Positions 37,697-46,704 of a stretch of 48,682 nucleotides of DNA are shown piece by piece. The translations under genes and the position numbers were made by a program. The notes beneath the pieces were generated by a model. The model worked only from the letters and a program-made list of their open reading frames with translations, did not search any database and was not told the DNA's origin. Position 1 is the first letter of the stretch. Every line of letters begins with the position of its first letter. The DNA is from an uncultured bacterium (GTDB lineage Bacteria; Bacteroidota; Bacteroidia; Bacteroidales; CAIXTV01): the NCBI GenBank assembly GCA_903922465.1, contig CAIXTV010000167.1, positions 1-48,682 of the forward strand, in the 5' to 3' direction.

Positions 37697-37764
37697 GTCA
37701 TTAGTTGCGCAGCCAAGCAATCTAAATTAAGGGAGATTGCTTCGAGAGGCATCCTACTAATGAC
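37697..37764. repeat. 68-bp imperfect inverted-repeat element (MITE-like)
   Basis: The outer words gtcattagt (37697-37705) and actaatgac (37756-37764) are exact reverse complements. So are the inner words aagcaatct and agattgctt, which flank a short spacer aaattaaggg. The middle of the arms (tgcgcagcc against cctctcg-type) has diverged. The words GTCATTnG...AAGCAATCT are familiar from dispersed hairpin elements in many bacteria. No target-site duplication was checked. Confidence 0.6.
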
Positions 37765-37930
37765 TAGCTTGGAGGAATTAAATTTAAACACAAGAAGCAC
37801 TGTGTTTTTTCACAAAAGTCGCTATGAGATTTACGGTTATATTAAAGGAGTCCCTCTTAGTGAGCTTTGTGGATTTTCTTAGTGTCCCTTGTGCTAAAAT
37901 CCGAAAATTAGTGAACGATTAATGCATGAT
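37750..37930. repeat. 181-bp direct repeat, copy A
   Basis: Starts catcctactaatgactagcttggagg and ends near acgattaatgcatgat. It is closely matched by copy B at 38083-38263. Internal words such as gtgagctttgtggattttcttag belong to the CACAAAG/CTAAG family of dispersed Bacteroidota intergenic repeats. It overlaps the right arm of the inverted-repeat element. Confidence 0.8.
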
Positions 37931-38082
37931 GGTTATAAGAAATGCTGTGCCTAAGGAGTAGTTCCTTGCAATGCCGTGTCGAATATGCGATTCCCCCCTT
38001 GGGACTAGGCATTTGAAATTTGGGTCATGGGTCTTTCCCATCCTAAAAATCTAAATTTCTAAACAGCTAAATGCCTTTTCCC

Positions 38083-38263
38083 CATCCTACTAATCACTAG
38101 CTTGGAGGAATTAAATTTAAACACAAGAAGCTCTATGTTTTTCCACAAAGGTCGCTAAGCGATTTACGGTTATATTAAAGGAATTCATCTTAGTGAGCTT
38201 TGTGGATTTTCTTAGCGTCCCTTTTGTTAAAATCAGAAACTTAATGAACGATTAATTCATGAT
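38083..38263. repeat. 181-bp direct repeat, copy B
   Basis: It has the same length and near-identical sequence to copy A, with scattered substitutions (for example ctctatgtttttccacaaagg against cactgtgttttttcacaaaag). A remnant of the inverted-repeat right arm (actaatcac) is kept at its start, so the duplication took in the end of that element. Confidence 0.8.
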
Positions 38264-38588
38264 TATCATATTAATATTGTACCTTAAAAATAGTCACTTG
38301 CAATGATATTACCCATGCAGAGTGTCTATTAATTATGCCGAGTGAGGTTTATAACCTAACAAATTTTAATCCCCACCCAAAAAATCAAAACTGATGCCTT
38401 GCGCTTTTCAATTTTCATCAGAAAACAGATTATTTGCACTAGGCATTTATCAGTTTTTATCAGAAATAAATCAATATAAAAATTGCGAATATTTGTCATT
38501 ACTAAAACACATAATATCCTTCCTAAATATAAGTTTTACCGCACCTTACCAAATATCCTCCGCATCATAATAATAAAAAGGAAATTAG

Positions 38589-38798
38589 GTGCGGACGACC
38601 GGAAATCTAGTGCGGACGAAGTATTTTTTAGTGCGGACGAAGTATATTTTAGTACGGACAAAGATATTTTTAGTGCGGACGAAATATTTTTTAGTGCGGA
38701 GAATATTTCCTTTAGTGCTGACGAAGATATTTTTAGTGCTGACGAAGTATTTTTTAGTACGGACGAAGTTTTTTTAAGTGCTGACGAAGTTTTTTTAG
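38589..38798. repeat. 21-bp minisatellite, 10 tandem copies
   Basis: Ten head-to-tail copies of a 21-base unit (gtgcggacgaagtattttt then ta) begin at 38589 and repeat every 21 bases to 38798. Each copy differs slightly (gtgctgacgaag, gtacggacaaag). The plus frame running through it reads SADEVFF seven-residue repeats as the end of a 108-codon frame (38483-38809) that starts with TTG and has an unconvincing N-terminus. Translation is therefore doubtful, and it is recorded as a repeat only. Confidence 0.9.
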
Positions 38799-38944
38799 GT
38801 GAGGATTAGGATAATCAAGGTTTATGAATGATTTAGGCTTAATTTTTTATCACTCCAAACTATGCTCAAATTAAGTTACAATTAAAAATATTAAATCAGA
38901 ATAAAATAAATGAATATAAATGACAATCGTTAAGATCTTTTTTA

Positions 38945-38952
38945 TAACTTTG
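38945..38952 (+). promoter_or_regulatory. Bacteroidota -7 promoter element
   Basis: TAACTTTG is a full TAnnTTTG match, with the ATG of the 317-residue protein 22 bases after it. Confidence 0.6.
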
Positions 38953-38974
38953 CCGAATCTAATCTTAAATTGTC

Positions 38975-39928
38975 ATGAGAAAAACAACATTAACAACACT
39001 TTTTAATTTTTCATTTTCAGTTTTAACACAACTTGCCGAAAATGTTTTAGTACTTATCAACCGCGATGGCACAGTGCTTGCCGTCTATGGCGTAGATAAC
39101 GGAATGGTGACTTTCATCTCAACACAGAAAGACACTCTCATTAATTTTCCAACCGATGTAGAATTGCTACAAGATGTGAGCGATGCCACCGAAGCCAAGG
39201 ATAAACTTGCCGATGATGTTAAAGAAGGTATTCGCGATATTATGGTACGCGCAAGAAATGCTTTCGGCAATCAATCAGCAAAATTTCGCAAATTCGGCAC
39301 AAAAGACATTAAAGACATGTCCGATTTCGAGCTTTTTTTCTGTGCCGAAAGAGTGGTTCGCGTGGCTACCGGCTATTTAAGCCTTCTTACAGACAAAGGA
39401 TTAACCCAACAAATCATCGACGATTTTGAAACCCTGGCCGGAGATTTCAAAACAGCCATCGTGGCAAAAAAAGATGCCGTATATTTGCGAGATAATGCTA
39501 CCGAAGATCGCATAGAAATTGCCAACGAATTATATTCAAAACTCGTTGAAGTATGCGATTACGGAAAAACTTATTGGGCTGGGAAAAGTGAAGCTAATTA
39601 TAATGATTATGTAATTTACAACACCCCCGATGGTCAGCTTCCCGACCCAACTTTATACGGAGCTGCTCATGGCAATGTATCAATTGGCTCAACTGCAGCC
39701 CCAGTTGTGAATGGGAAAATCTATTTCGACGGAGTGGCAGCACCTGTAAATGTGAATGCTGACAAATTATGGGCCTATAATCTCATACCCATAGCTTGCA
39801 CAAAAATACGTGCCACTGCCGATTCGTGTCACGATTACGAAGCCGACATCAGTGTTGTTGCCGGTCAGGATATCATTATTAATATTGTTCTAACTGCTCT
39901 AGAAATCCTCCCACCTAATCCATCTTAA
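38975..39928 (+). CDS. hypothetical protein with helical domain, 317 aa
   Basis: A cytoplasmic-looking protein without a clear signal peptide. The stretch MRKTTLTTLFNFSFSVLTQL is only mildly hydrophobic. Residues about 60-210 are mostly helical and charged (TEAKDKLADDVKEGIRDIM, GTKDIKDMSDFELFFCAERV, DRIEIANELYSKLVEVCDYG). The last 100 residues are beta-rich (NVSIGSTAAPVVNGKIYFDG, SCHDYEADISVVAGQDIIIN). The codons look more GC-rich than in the neighbours. It lies isolated inside a repeat-rich stretch with its own promoter element and a stem-loop behind it. I do not recognise a family. Confidence 0.82.
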   Translation: MRKTTLTTLFNFSFSVLTQLAENVLVLINRDGTVLAVYGVDNGMVTFISTQKDTLINFPTDVELLQDVSDATEAKDKLADDVKEGIRDIMVRARNAFGNQSAKFRKFGTKDIKDMSDFELFFCAERVVRVATGYLSLLTDKGLTQQIIDDFETLAGDFKTAIVAKKDAVYLRDNATEDRIEIANELYSKLVEVCDYGKTYWAGKSEANYNDYVIYNTPDGQLPDPTLYGAAHGNVSIGSTAAPVVNGKIYFDGVAAPVNVNADKLWAYNLIPIACTKIRATADSCHDYEADISVVAGQDIIINIVLTALEILPPNPS

Positions 39929-39983
39929 AATAAAAATTTAGATTTAGGAGGTATGATTTTGATAAATCTATAAAACGAAAAAA

Positions 39984-40076
39984 GAAGCGTCTTTGCAGGG
40001 GATATTTTTTGATAATTTAATGTTTAATTGATGAAACAGTGTTTTCCCAAACCTTGCACTGACGCTTCTTTTTTTT
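39984..40076. terminator. large stem-loop with T-run after the hypothetical gene
   Basis: gaagcgtctttgcaggg (39984-40000) pairs, with three mismatches, with ccttgcactgacgcttc (40052-40068), followed by a run of Ts to 40076. The loop is about 50 bases, larger than a usual terminator, so it could be a structured RNA as well as the end of the 317-residue gene's transcript. Confidence 0.5.
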
Positions 40077-40353
40077 CTTAAGCTTAAAAGCCGTAACCTT
40101 AAACTGCCACCAAAACCCACCTCCCAGAAATGAATTTCGGGAATTAATAATATTTTGTTGGCATAGCAAACACCAATTGCAATTCCTTAAAAGACCCCAA
40201 CAATTAAATCATAAAAAATCAGCATTTCCAAATCAGCGTCATCAGCGTTCTGATTTCCTCTGCTCCCCCTTGGGATTTGGAATTTGGGTCTTCTTCCAAA
40301 AAGCCTATTGGACTATTCGTCTTTATTTATTCACTTACGACCTAACTATAGCC

Positions 40354-40388
40354 AAAACCTAACAGGTTTTTGAAACCTGTTAGGTTTT
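40354..40388. repeat. 35-base perfect palindrome (AACCTAACAGG type)
   Basis: Arms of 16 bases (aaaacctaacaggttt and aaacctgttaggtttt) flank a 3-base loop (ttg). The word AACCTAACAGGTTT is common as a dispersed hairpin in Bacteroidota genomes. It could act as a terminator or be a decayed mobile hairpin. Confidence 0.75.
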
Positions 40389-40526
40389 CCCCATTAAATA
40401 AATTCCAAAAAGCTAAAAGTCTAATAGCCTAAAAGTCTAATATCCTACCCCTTGGGATTTGGAATTTGAGACTTGAGTCTTGGGTCTTTTTTCTTCCTGC
40501 CGAGATTAGTGAAGATGTTCAGGAAA

Positions 40527-40546
40527 GGGCACAAAATTTTGTGCCC
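40527..40546. terminator. 20-base perfect palindrome downstream of the dockerin-like gene
   Basis: gggcacaaaattttgtgccc is a perfect palindrome. Read on the minus strand it lies about 47 bases after the stop of the dockerin-like gene. With flanking ttcagg/ctgaa it may form a longer stem with a bulge, but the T-run is weak. Confidence 0.4.
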
Positions 40547-40592
40547 CTGAAAATCGTGGTATTCTGCTTAAATATCTATTTTTAATATAGTG

Positions 40593-41402
40593 TTAAAAGG
40601 GAAGGGTTTGGGAGGCTACTCCTGAAGTTAATCGGGGTTCGAATATGTTGAAATCGTCGGCATCAACCCATCCGCTGCCATTGAAGTCGGAGGGAAGAAA
40701 GCCTATAGCTCCAATAGTTAATGCGGGTTCGAAAAGATTGAAGTCGTCGGCATCAACCCATCCGTTTTGGTCTAAATCGCCAGCATAAAAGGCGTATTTT
40801 CCGGGTTCAACCATAACTTGAGCATCGGTGCCGAAAGCTTGTAGCATACTGGTTGTGAAGTTGTAATTTACGGAAGAGGTATTAAATGGAACCGCAATAG
40901 ACGACCAAGTTTCTAAATGGTTGCGATTGTGAACCCTAATATAATAATTGCCATTATGCGAAGAAGAAATTTGAAAAGAAGCTAAGCCATCGGTTGACAA
41001 ATCAATTCCGCTAATGCTAACCCCAAGAGGATTGTAAGGGGGGATTTCTTCAAATAAATCGACCTGAATTCTGTCGGCAATGTTGTAGCCCCATTGAGGT
41101 ACACCCGTATTGCCATCCATTGCTTCATTCATTTTATGGGTAGATAAATCGAATAGGCCTTCAAGGTACAGATTAAGGGAAATGTTTCGGGCGAGCGACT
41201 GCCAAGTTTGCAAAAACCCTTGTGTTATGGTTGAGTTTGTACCCACTGCGGTTCCAACAACAGCTTCGCCAACCGAATAGGCAAGATAACCACCGCTGTA
41301 TTGTGCGCTTCCTCCAACTGAATTTATTACGTTGGGTTTTACTTGAGCTTTCAAGCACAAGGATATACTTATCAAGCTAATAAATATGATTAGTTGTTTC
41401 AT
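40593..41402 (-). CDS. small secreted protein with dockerin-like C-terminal module
   Basis: A 269-residue protein. Signal 1-20 (MKQLIIFISLISISLCLKAQ) is followed by a segment (25-65) of the VxSxGGSAxxSxGYLxYSVGEA type often found just before C-terminal regions in T9SS proteins, ending TQGFLQTW. Residues 74-264 match the last 195 residues of the 1503-residue protein: [52 protein letters not shown], then the calcium-type repeats [16 protein letters not shown] and NGSGWVDADDFNIFEP. It starts 25 bases after the M4 peptidase stop, so it is cotranscribed. Its function is not known; calcium-dependent binding or surface anchoring is inferred. Confidence 0.85.
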   Translation of the reverse strand: MKQLIIFISLISISLCLKAQVKPNVINSVGGSAQYSGGYLAYSVGEAVVGTAVGTNSTITQGFLQTWQSLARNISLNLYLEGLFDLSTHKMNEAMDGNTGVPQWGYNIADRIQVDLFEEIPPYNPLGVSISGIDLSTDGLASFQISSSHNGNYYIRVHNRNHLETWSSIAVPFNTSSVNYNFTTSMLQAFGTDAQVMVEPGKYAFYAGDLDQNGWVDADDFNLFEPALTIGAIGFLPSDFNGSGWVDADDFNIFEPRLTSGVASQTLPF

Positions 41403-41427
41403 GGTTTTATTGTTTTATGTTTATTTT

Positions 41428-43371
41428 TTAAGGTAATTGGGGTTGGTTTTCTATTGATAAACAACAAGGGTTTATTTTAAATATGGAATATGAACCTGCA
41501 TTAGCATTAAATGGAGGTTTGACACTTACTTTTTTCCCTGCTTGAAATATGGGGGTTTGCGGAGCATTTACAATACCATCTTGAATGGTAAGGATGTTAG
41601 CAGCTTCATAGGTTCCACCATATGGGCCAGGGTAGGTTCTATTGTAATAGGATTGATTACTTCCCACTCCCACAGCATACCATGCTTCTGCAGTTTGAAT
41701 AACCTCGTTAGAACACTCTCCATATAAATCTTTTGCAGCTTGTATGGAACCCTCGCGAGATAAAGCATAATCGGAAAACTGAATGAGATAAGTGCTGAGA
41801 TTACGATATGCAATTTGAGCAGCTTTTTCAATTCCTATTCCATTGACCTCATAATAATCACCATTGTCATTTTTCCCGGAGCCTCCTACTGAAAGTAGAT
41901 AGAACCAATAGTTTTGAACACCGCTGTTAGTATGAACTCCATAATTGTCAGTTGCAGAGAAACTCCATAATGTATCTAGATAGGTTGTGGGCTGTCGGTA
42001 GAGCTTGGGGTTAGAGAAACTGCGTATAATAGGATTTATAGCTACTCTGTCTTCGTTTATCGTCCAATCTGGTGGATATAAAACTGTATCGGGTTCTGCA
42101 TACCGTTCAATCATGGAGCCAAAAATATCTGCAAAGGACTCATTGAGTGCCCCGGGTTCGCTTTGATAAATAAGGTGGGCGGTTGTTTGCACCACGCCAT
42201 GTGTAAACTCGTGACCAATAGCATCAATGGTGTTCCAGTCGTCATCGGGGGAATTAAATGCAGCTCCACCACCTAAGGTCATTACATTCCCCTCACATGC
42301 CCAACATGCGTTATTCCATGTGGTTCCGCCTGCTGTTGTTAACATAGAATTATTAAGGGCAATAATGGGAGCGCCATTACCGTCCCAACTGTTTCGATTA
42401 TGTTTTTCCAAGTAGTAATGCCATATTCGGTCAATAGCCCACATGCTTTCAACTGCTGGTTGTTGTAATCCATTCAATGAGTCCCAAGTATTATCATTGT
42501 CATAATAATTAGTCAGTGCGCCATTTCCATGGTGGTCAAAAACAGAATAGAATGGGAAGGAGCAATCGTTTTGCATGACAAATAAATTGTTACTTACGCT
42601 TGTGTTAAATGTAACATTTCCATGCCATGTAGAAGTGCCTGACCCGGGGTTGCACGACATAGATAAAGACAGGGTTTTAAAAACTATGCCCAGTTTGGCA
42701 TCGATATATATTCGATTGGCATCCATGGGGGTTTTAGCGTGAATATCAAATGCCCAACACAAGTGCATTTCAGATGGAATAAAAGAATTGTCTGCAGATT
42801 CGCTAATTAATACTAACTCGCCTTTAGGATACCAGCTTGCCTTTCCGTCCTTTTTTTGCTGTTTCAGCAGGGCTTCTGCTTCTGGACTTTGCCATAGATA
42901 TATTTGTGCATCTACATATTCTAAAGCTGTATTTAGGGCTTGTTCTTCGGTAAAGAGTGGGGTTACTCCAATATTAATACCAGGTATTATTATTCCATTT
43001 GCTTTTTCAATTAGGCCATCCTTTTCATGAACAATATATTCGGCACCTTCAACCTTTACTCCATTATAATATTGATTAAATCGGGTGTGAGTGTAACCTA
43101 ATTTATCTTTTTCGGTTCTAACAACTTTCATGTCGTCGTAGTTGCTTAGGTGGAATCTTTCTTTTTGCTTAATAAAAAGATCAACTGCACTTATACCAAT
43201 TCCAGGTTTAAAGTGTACCCATTCGGTTTTGCTTTTTCTGTTTGTTGTTTCGGGTGATTTTTGGTTCTGAACTTTGGTTTGTTGAGCCAAAGAAAAATCA
43301 GAATACAATAAAAACATCAAAAGAGACATTAACTTTAAAACCTCTGAAAGTTTTAATAATAGCTTTTTCAT
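41428..43371 (-). CDS. M4 (thermolysin-like) metallopeptidase without sorting domain
   Basis: A 647-residue secreted peptidase (signal about 1-30, ending FSLAQQ). The FTP/PepSY propeptide covers about 45-240. The M4 domain carries the zinc motif GHEFTHG (H387, H391) and the third ligand E411 in GALNESFAD. The C-terminal half includes AWYAVGVG, as usual for the family. The last 60 residues (GGTYEAANILTIQDGIVN, VKPPFNANAGSYSIFKI) resemble the short strand before a T9SS domain, but no sorting domain follows. The dockerin-like gene starts 25 bases downstream. It is the third gene of the four-gene minus-strand group. Confidence 0.93.
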   Translation of the reverse strand: MKKLLLKLSEVLKLMSLLMFLLYSDFSLAQQTKVQNQKSPETTNRKSKTEWVHFKPGIGISAVDLFIKQKERFHLSNYDDMKVVRTEKDKLGYTHTRFNQYYNGVKVEGAEYIVHEKDGLIEKANGIIIPGINIGVTPLFTEEQALNTALEYVDAQIYLWQSPEAEALLKQQKKDGKASWYPKGELVLISESADNSFIPSEMHLCWAFDIHAKTPMDANRIYIDAKLGIVFKTLSLSMSCNPGSGTSTWHGNVTFNTSVSNNLFVMQNDCSFPFYSVFDHHGNGALTNYYDNDNTWDSLNGLQQPAVESMWAIDRIWHYYLEKHNRNSWDGNGAPIIALNNSMLTTAGGTTWNNACWACEGNVMTLGGGAAFNSPDDDWNTIDAIGHEFTHGVVQTTAHLIYQSEPGALNESFADIFGSMIERYAEPDTVLYPPDWTINEDRVAINPIIRSFSNPKLYRQPTTYLDTLWSFSATDNYGVHTNSGVQNYWFYLLSVGGSGKNDNGDYYEVNGIGIEKAAQIAYRNLSTYLIQFSDYALSREGSIQAAKDLYGECSNEVIQTAEAWYAVGVGSNQSYYNRTYPGPYGGTYEAANILTIQDGIVNAPQTPIFQAGKKVSVKPPFNANAGSYSIFKINPCCLSIENQPQLP

Positions 43372-43389
43372 AATTTTCGTTTTATGATA

Positions 43390-46300
43390 CTATTTCATTT
43401 TTAATAATTCAATTTCCTTTTGAATCCTTTGATTCTCTTTATTGAGTTCAATAACATAAAGGCTGAGTTCTTCAATCTTTTGATTCTTTTTATTGAGTTC
43501 AATAACATAAAGGGTGAGTTCTTCGATTTTCTCCATCATAAGTTTTTGCATGTCACCTAATTTTAAGCCATTATCGCTAACATCTTTGGCTGAAGGGATT
43601 CCGGGTAAATGCTTGTTCTCTTTAATCTGTTTCTCTAAATCAAACAAGGGGGTAAGTTTGTATTTGTCAGTGAAAACATAATCGGGCCAGCTGGCTTTTA
43701 ATTGAACTGTTAATTCTTCACATATTATCTTGCCATTAACTGCAAGCACATAACCAAGAGGAAGATAGTTTGTTCCGATGGACATTCCGTTAGCTCCCAT
43801 TTTAGCAATGGGCCAAGTGTAAGGTGTGCCAGAACTACCTTCAGTAAAGAAAATTCCATTACGGCCAGCTACTACAGAAAATGGCTCCATGGATTCTTGC
43901 CAATCATGCCCTGAATTAATAGCTGTGTAATCGCCAAAGATTGCATTCCACCCTGATTCAAAGATTGACCTAGGTGTTGATTGATCATTATAAATATGAA
44001 AGTCGCTTGGAACAAAAATATTTGCTGAAGTTTTTATATCTCCATTCACATCGAGTCTTTTAGTAGGGGAGGTGTTATCTATTCCAACATTTACATTGTT
44101 TCCCAGATTCATTGCATTGCTTATCGCAATTTTTGTATTATAACCAATTGCGGTTGCATTGGTAAGATTAGCTGAAGAAACATCGGCTTGATAACCAATA
44201 GCTGTGTTAAAGAAACCTGTTGAATTTAAAAATAAAGAAGCATATCCAATAGCAATGTTAGAGCCACCTGTAGTGTTGTGCATAAGTGCATGAAAGCCAT
44301 TTGCTGTGTTATAGGAACCGGTTGTATTTTCAGTTAGTGTTTGATATCCTAATGCGGTGTTTCCATTGCCAGTATTACCTGAAGCAGGTTGAGTTCCTTT
44401 TAATGCTTCGAAGCCCATGGCTACATTATTATTGATAAAATCGACTGAGGAATTATTTGCATACAACATTGCTCCACTTCCGATGGCTGTTGCTCTGTTT
44501 CCTGCAACATTACTATAAAGTGCATCGTATCCAACTGCTGTATTATCGCTACCTGTTGTGTTTAAATAAAGAGCACCCCGCCCTGATGCAGCATTGTAAT
44601 TGCCAGTAGTATTCCAATATAGTGAAGCAGATCCATTCGCTGCATTTTCATTCCCAGTTAAGTTGTGCAAAAGAGCTTGTGATCCATTTGCTGTATTGTT
44701 ATTTCCTTCAGTGTTTGCATTAAGTGCGTTTTTCCCCAAGGCCGTATTTGAATAACCAATTGTATTGGAATTTAATGATTGAGCACCGGCTGATGTATTA
44801 TCGTATCCTTCAGTATTAGACATGAGTGCGCTTCGTCCAATTGCAACGTTTGAGGTTCCAATTGAATTTGATGACAATGCACTGGCTCCAAGTGCAGTGT
44901 TATCATACCCAGTTGTATTTGTAGCAAGTGCCGAATAACCATTAGCAGTATTAAAAGAACCACCTATATTGGCTCCTAATGCGTTCATCCCTGTTGCAGT
45001 ATTTGAGCCTCCTGTGGTGTTAAAGTGTAATGCATTCATACCAAGGGCAGTGTTATATCCTCCAAATGTATTTGACATTAATGCATTCATCCCAAAAGCT
45101 GAGTTATTAGTTCCAAAGGAATTTAATGAAAGAGCGGCATAACCAAAAGCCGAATTAAAACTTCCATTGGTATTGGCATTTAAAGCATTCATCCCAGTTG
45201 CGGTATTAGAACCACCATAAGTATTCGAATAAAGAGCATAAGCGCCACTTGCCGTGTTATTGCTACCTGAAACATTGCTCCATAAAGTTTGATAACCTAA
45301 AGCCGTATTATTGTTCCCTGTATTGGAAGAAGCAGTAGCGGAACCACGTAAAGCTTCATAACCTAATGCAACGTTGTAATTTGTGAAATCCATAGTTGAA
45401 CTATTAGAATATAACATGGCGTTATAGCCAACTGCTGTTGCATTGCTCCCTGCTACATTGCTAAAGAGTGCATTTAGACCAAAAGCAGCATTATAACTTC
45501 CTGAGATATTGTGCGAAAGTGCTAAGTTTCCATTTGCTGTGTTCTGATTTCCTGTTGTATTTGCATTTAAGGCCCAATAACCATTAGCGGTATTTTGTCC
45601 CCCAGAAGTGTTTCCCCAAAGGGTTTGATAGCCAATGGCAGTATTATTATTTCCGCTATTTGCTGAAGCTGTCAATGAACCACGAAGCGCTTCGAAACCA
45701 ACAGCAACATTATAATTTGTAAAAGCCATAGTGTAATTACTGGCATATTGCATGGCATTATATCCAATGGCAGTACCATTGCTTCCACTAACGTTTGAAT
45801 TTAACGCACGCATTCCAATAGCAGTATTGCTGTTTCCACTCATGTTAGAATATAAAGCATTCCAGCCAAGAGCTGAATTACTATTTCCGGATGAATTAGT
45901 TTTGCCCGCCTGATAACCAAAAAAACTATTGAATAAAAATTGATCTACCCTTCCTGCCATTTGGTTATTTGCACGAAAAGTTAAAGGAACATTATCGCTC
46001 GTTCCTAAATAATTTGTCCCATCAGTGGTGCCTGAGTTTCCTAAACGCGACCAGGCAGTTAATCCTCCATCAGCTCCTGTTGAACCAGTAGCTCCTGTTT
46101 TACCTGTTAAACCTGTAACTCCTGCTAATCCTTGAGCTCCTGTTGCTCCTGTAGCGCCAGATAATCCTTGCAAACCTTGAGTCCCTGTTGCTCCTATGTT
46201 TCCAGAAAGCCCCTGAATTCCTTGAATACCTGGGGTTCCTTGGATACCTTGGGTTCCTTGAGCCCCAGTGTTGCCTGTTGCTCCTGCTGTCCCGCTTTGA

Positions 46301-46692
46301 TTGGCATACAATGCATAAGGAACTGATAAAAACTGATTGCTTCCAACCAATGAATAATTATTTCCTCCCGTGGGGTCTATTTCTACTTTTAAAAAATAAG
46401 AATTTGCGCCCCAACTGATTGAATTGAAAGAACCCGAAACGATATTTCCTTGTCCAATCTTTAAGGTGAAAAGTCCGAATCCATCGGTAGTTTGTTGGTG
46501 GGTTTCTACATACGTTGCCGTTCCCACAGCGCTTTCGCTAAGAATGCTTAGACGGAGGGAAACGTTTTGATTGACAAGTACGTTCCCATTAGTGTCGCGG
46601 GCTACGCCCTGATAATTGATTGATTGAGGTGATTGTGCTAAAAGAGCACTGCCGAATAATACGGACAAGATTAAGGTATAAAGCTTTTTCAT
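43390..46692 (-). CDS. collagen-like / NTAxG-repeat fibre protein with coiled-coil end
   Basis: A 1100-residue exported protein (signal [20 protein letters not shown]). A conserved N-terminal domain ([24 protein letters not shown], 20-135) is followed by a Gly-x-x collagen-like stretch (about 137-205). About 40 copies of a 17-residue left-handed beta-roll repeat follow (pattern TTGxxNTAxGxxALxxN). A C-terminal domain ([16 protein letters not shown]) leads to a coiled coil with a 17-residue tandem duplication ([17 protein letters not shown] then [17 protein letters not shown]). No S74 chaperone domain is seen. It resembles trimeric surface fibres and is 12 bases from the fibre gene upstream. 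Confidence 0.88.
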   Translation of the reverse strand: MKKLYTLILSVLFGSALLAQSPQSINYQGVARDTNGNVLVNQNVSLRLSILSESAVGTATYVETHQQTTDGFGLFTLKIGQGNIVSGSFNSISWGANSYFLKVEIDPTGGNNYSLVGSNQFLSVPYALYANQSGTAGATGNTGAQGTQGIQGTPGIQGIQGLSGNIGATGTQGLQGLSGATGATGAQGLAGVTGLTGKTGATGSTGADGGLTAWSRLGNSGTTDGTNYLGTSDNVPLTFRANNQMAGRVDQFLFNSFFGYQAGKTNSSGNSNSALGWNALYSNMSGNSNTAIGMRALNSNVSGSNGTAIGYNAMQYASNYTMAFTNYNVAVGFEALRGSLTASANSGNNNTAIGYQTLWGNTSGGQNTANGYWALNANTTGNQNTANGNLALSHNISGSYNAAFGLNALFSNVAGSNATAVGYNAMLYSNSSTMDFTNYNVALGYEALRGSATASSNTGNNNTALGYQTLWSNVSGSNNTASGAYALYSNTYGGSNTATGMNALNANTNGSFNSAFGYAALSLNSFGTNNSAFGMNALMSNTFGGYNTALGMNALHFNTTGGSNTATGMNALGANIGGSFNTANGYSALATNTTGYDNTALGASALSSNSIGTSNVAIGRSALMSNTEGYDNTSAGAQSLNSNTIGYSNTALGKNALNANTEGNNNTANGSQALLHNLTGNENAANGSASLYWNTTGNYNAASGRGALYLNTTGSDNTAVGYDALYSNVAGNRATAIGSGAMLYANNSSVDFINNNVAMGFEALKGTQPASGNTGNGNTALGYQTLTENTTGSYNTANGFHALMHNTTGGSNIAIGYASLFLNSTGFFNTAIGYQADVSSANLTNATAIGYNTKIAISNAMNLGNNVNVGIDNTSPTKRLDVNGDIKTSANIFVPSDFHIYNDQSTPRSIFESGWNAIFGDYTAINSGHDWQESMEPFSVVAGRNGIFFTEGSSGTPYTWPIAKMGANGMSIGTNYLPLGYVLAVNGKIICEELTVQLKASWPDYVFTDKYKLTPLFDLEKQIKENKHLPGIPSAKDVSDNGLKLGDMQKLMMEKIEELTLYVIELNKKNQKIEELSLYVIELNKENQRIQKEIELLKMK
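43428..43529 (-). repeat. 51-bp tandem duplication inside the coiled coil
   Basis: Two 51-base copies begin at 43428 and 43479 and are nearly identical. They encode the 17-residue coiled-coil repeat, the same length as the beta-roll unit upstream in the protein. Confidence 0.85.
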
Positions 46693-46704
46693 ATTAATAT
46701 TATT

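Larger units (their letters stand above)
37289..38588. other. repeat-rich intergenic region without a gene
   Basis: No credible gene is seen in 1.3 kb. It contains a CGCAAAG-word stretch (37593-37636), a 68-bp inverted-repeat element, two 181-bp direct repeats, and a TTGGGA-type degenerate word run (about 38000-38040). These are the kinds of sequence that gather between genes in Bacteroidota. Confidence 0.7.
39929..40592. other. intergenic, 664 bp, repeats and hairpins only
   Basis: No gene is seen. It holds the stem-loop at 39984-40076, short TTGGGATTTGG-type words (40269-40290 and 40445-40490), the 35-base palindrome and the 20-base palindrome listed separately. Confidence 0.6.

Noticed and set aside
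37525-37882. Small ORFs in the repeat region
   Set aside because: Frames run through decayed repeats and show no protein-like pattern.
38589-38798. CRISPR array or coding repeat gene
   Set aside because: Units abut at 21 bases with no spacers. The frame starts with TTG and has an implausible N-terminus, so it is kept as a repeat only.
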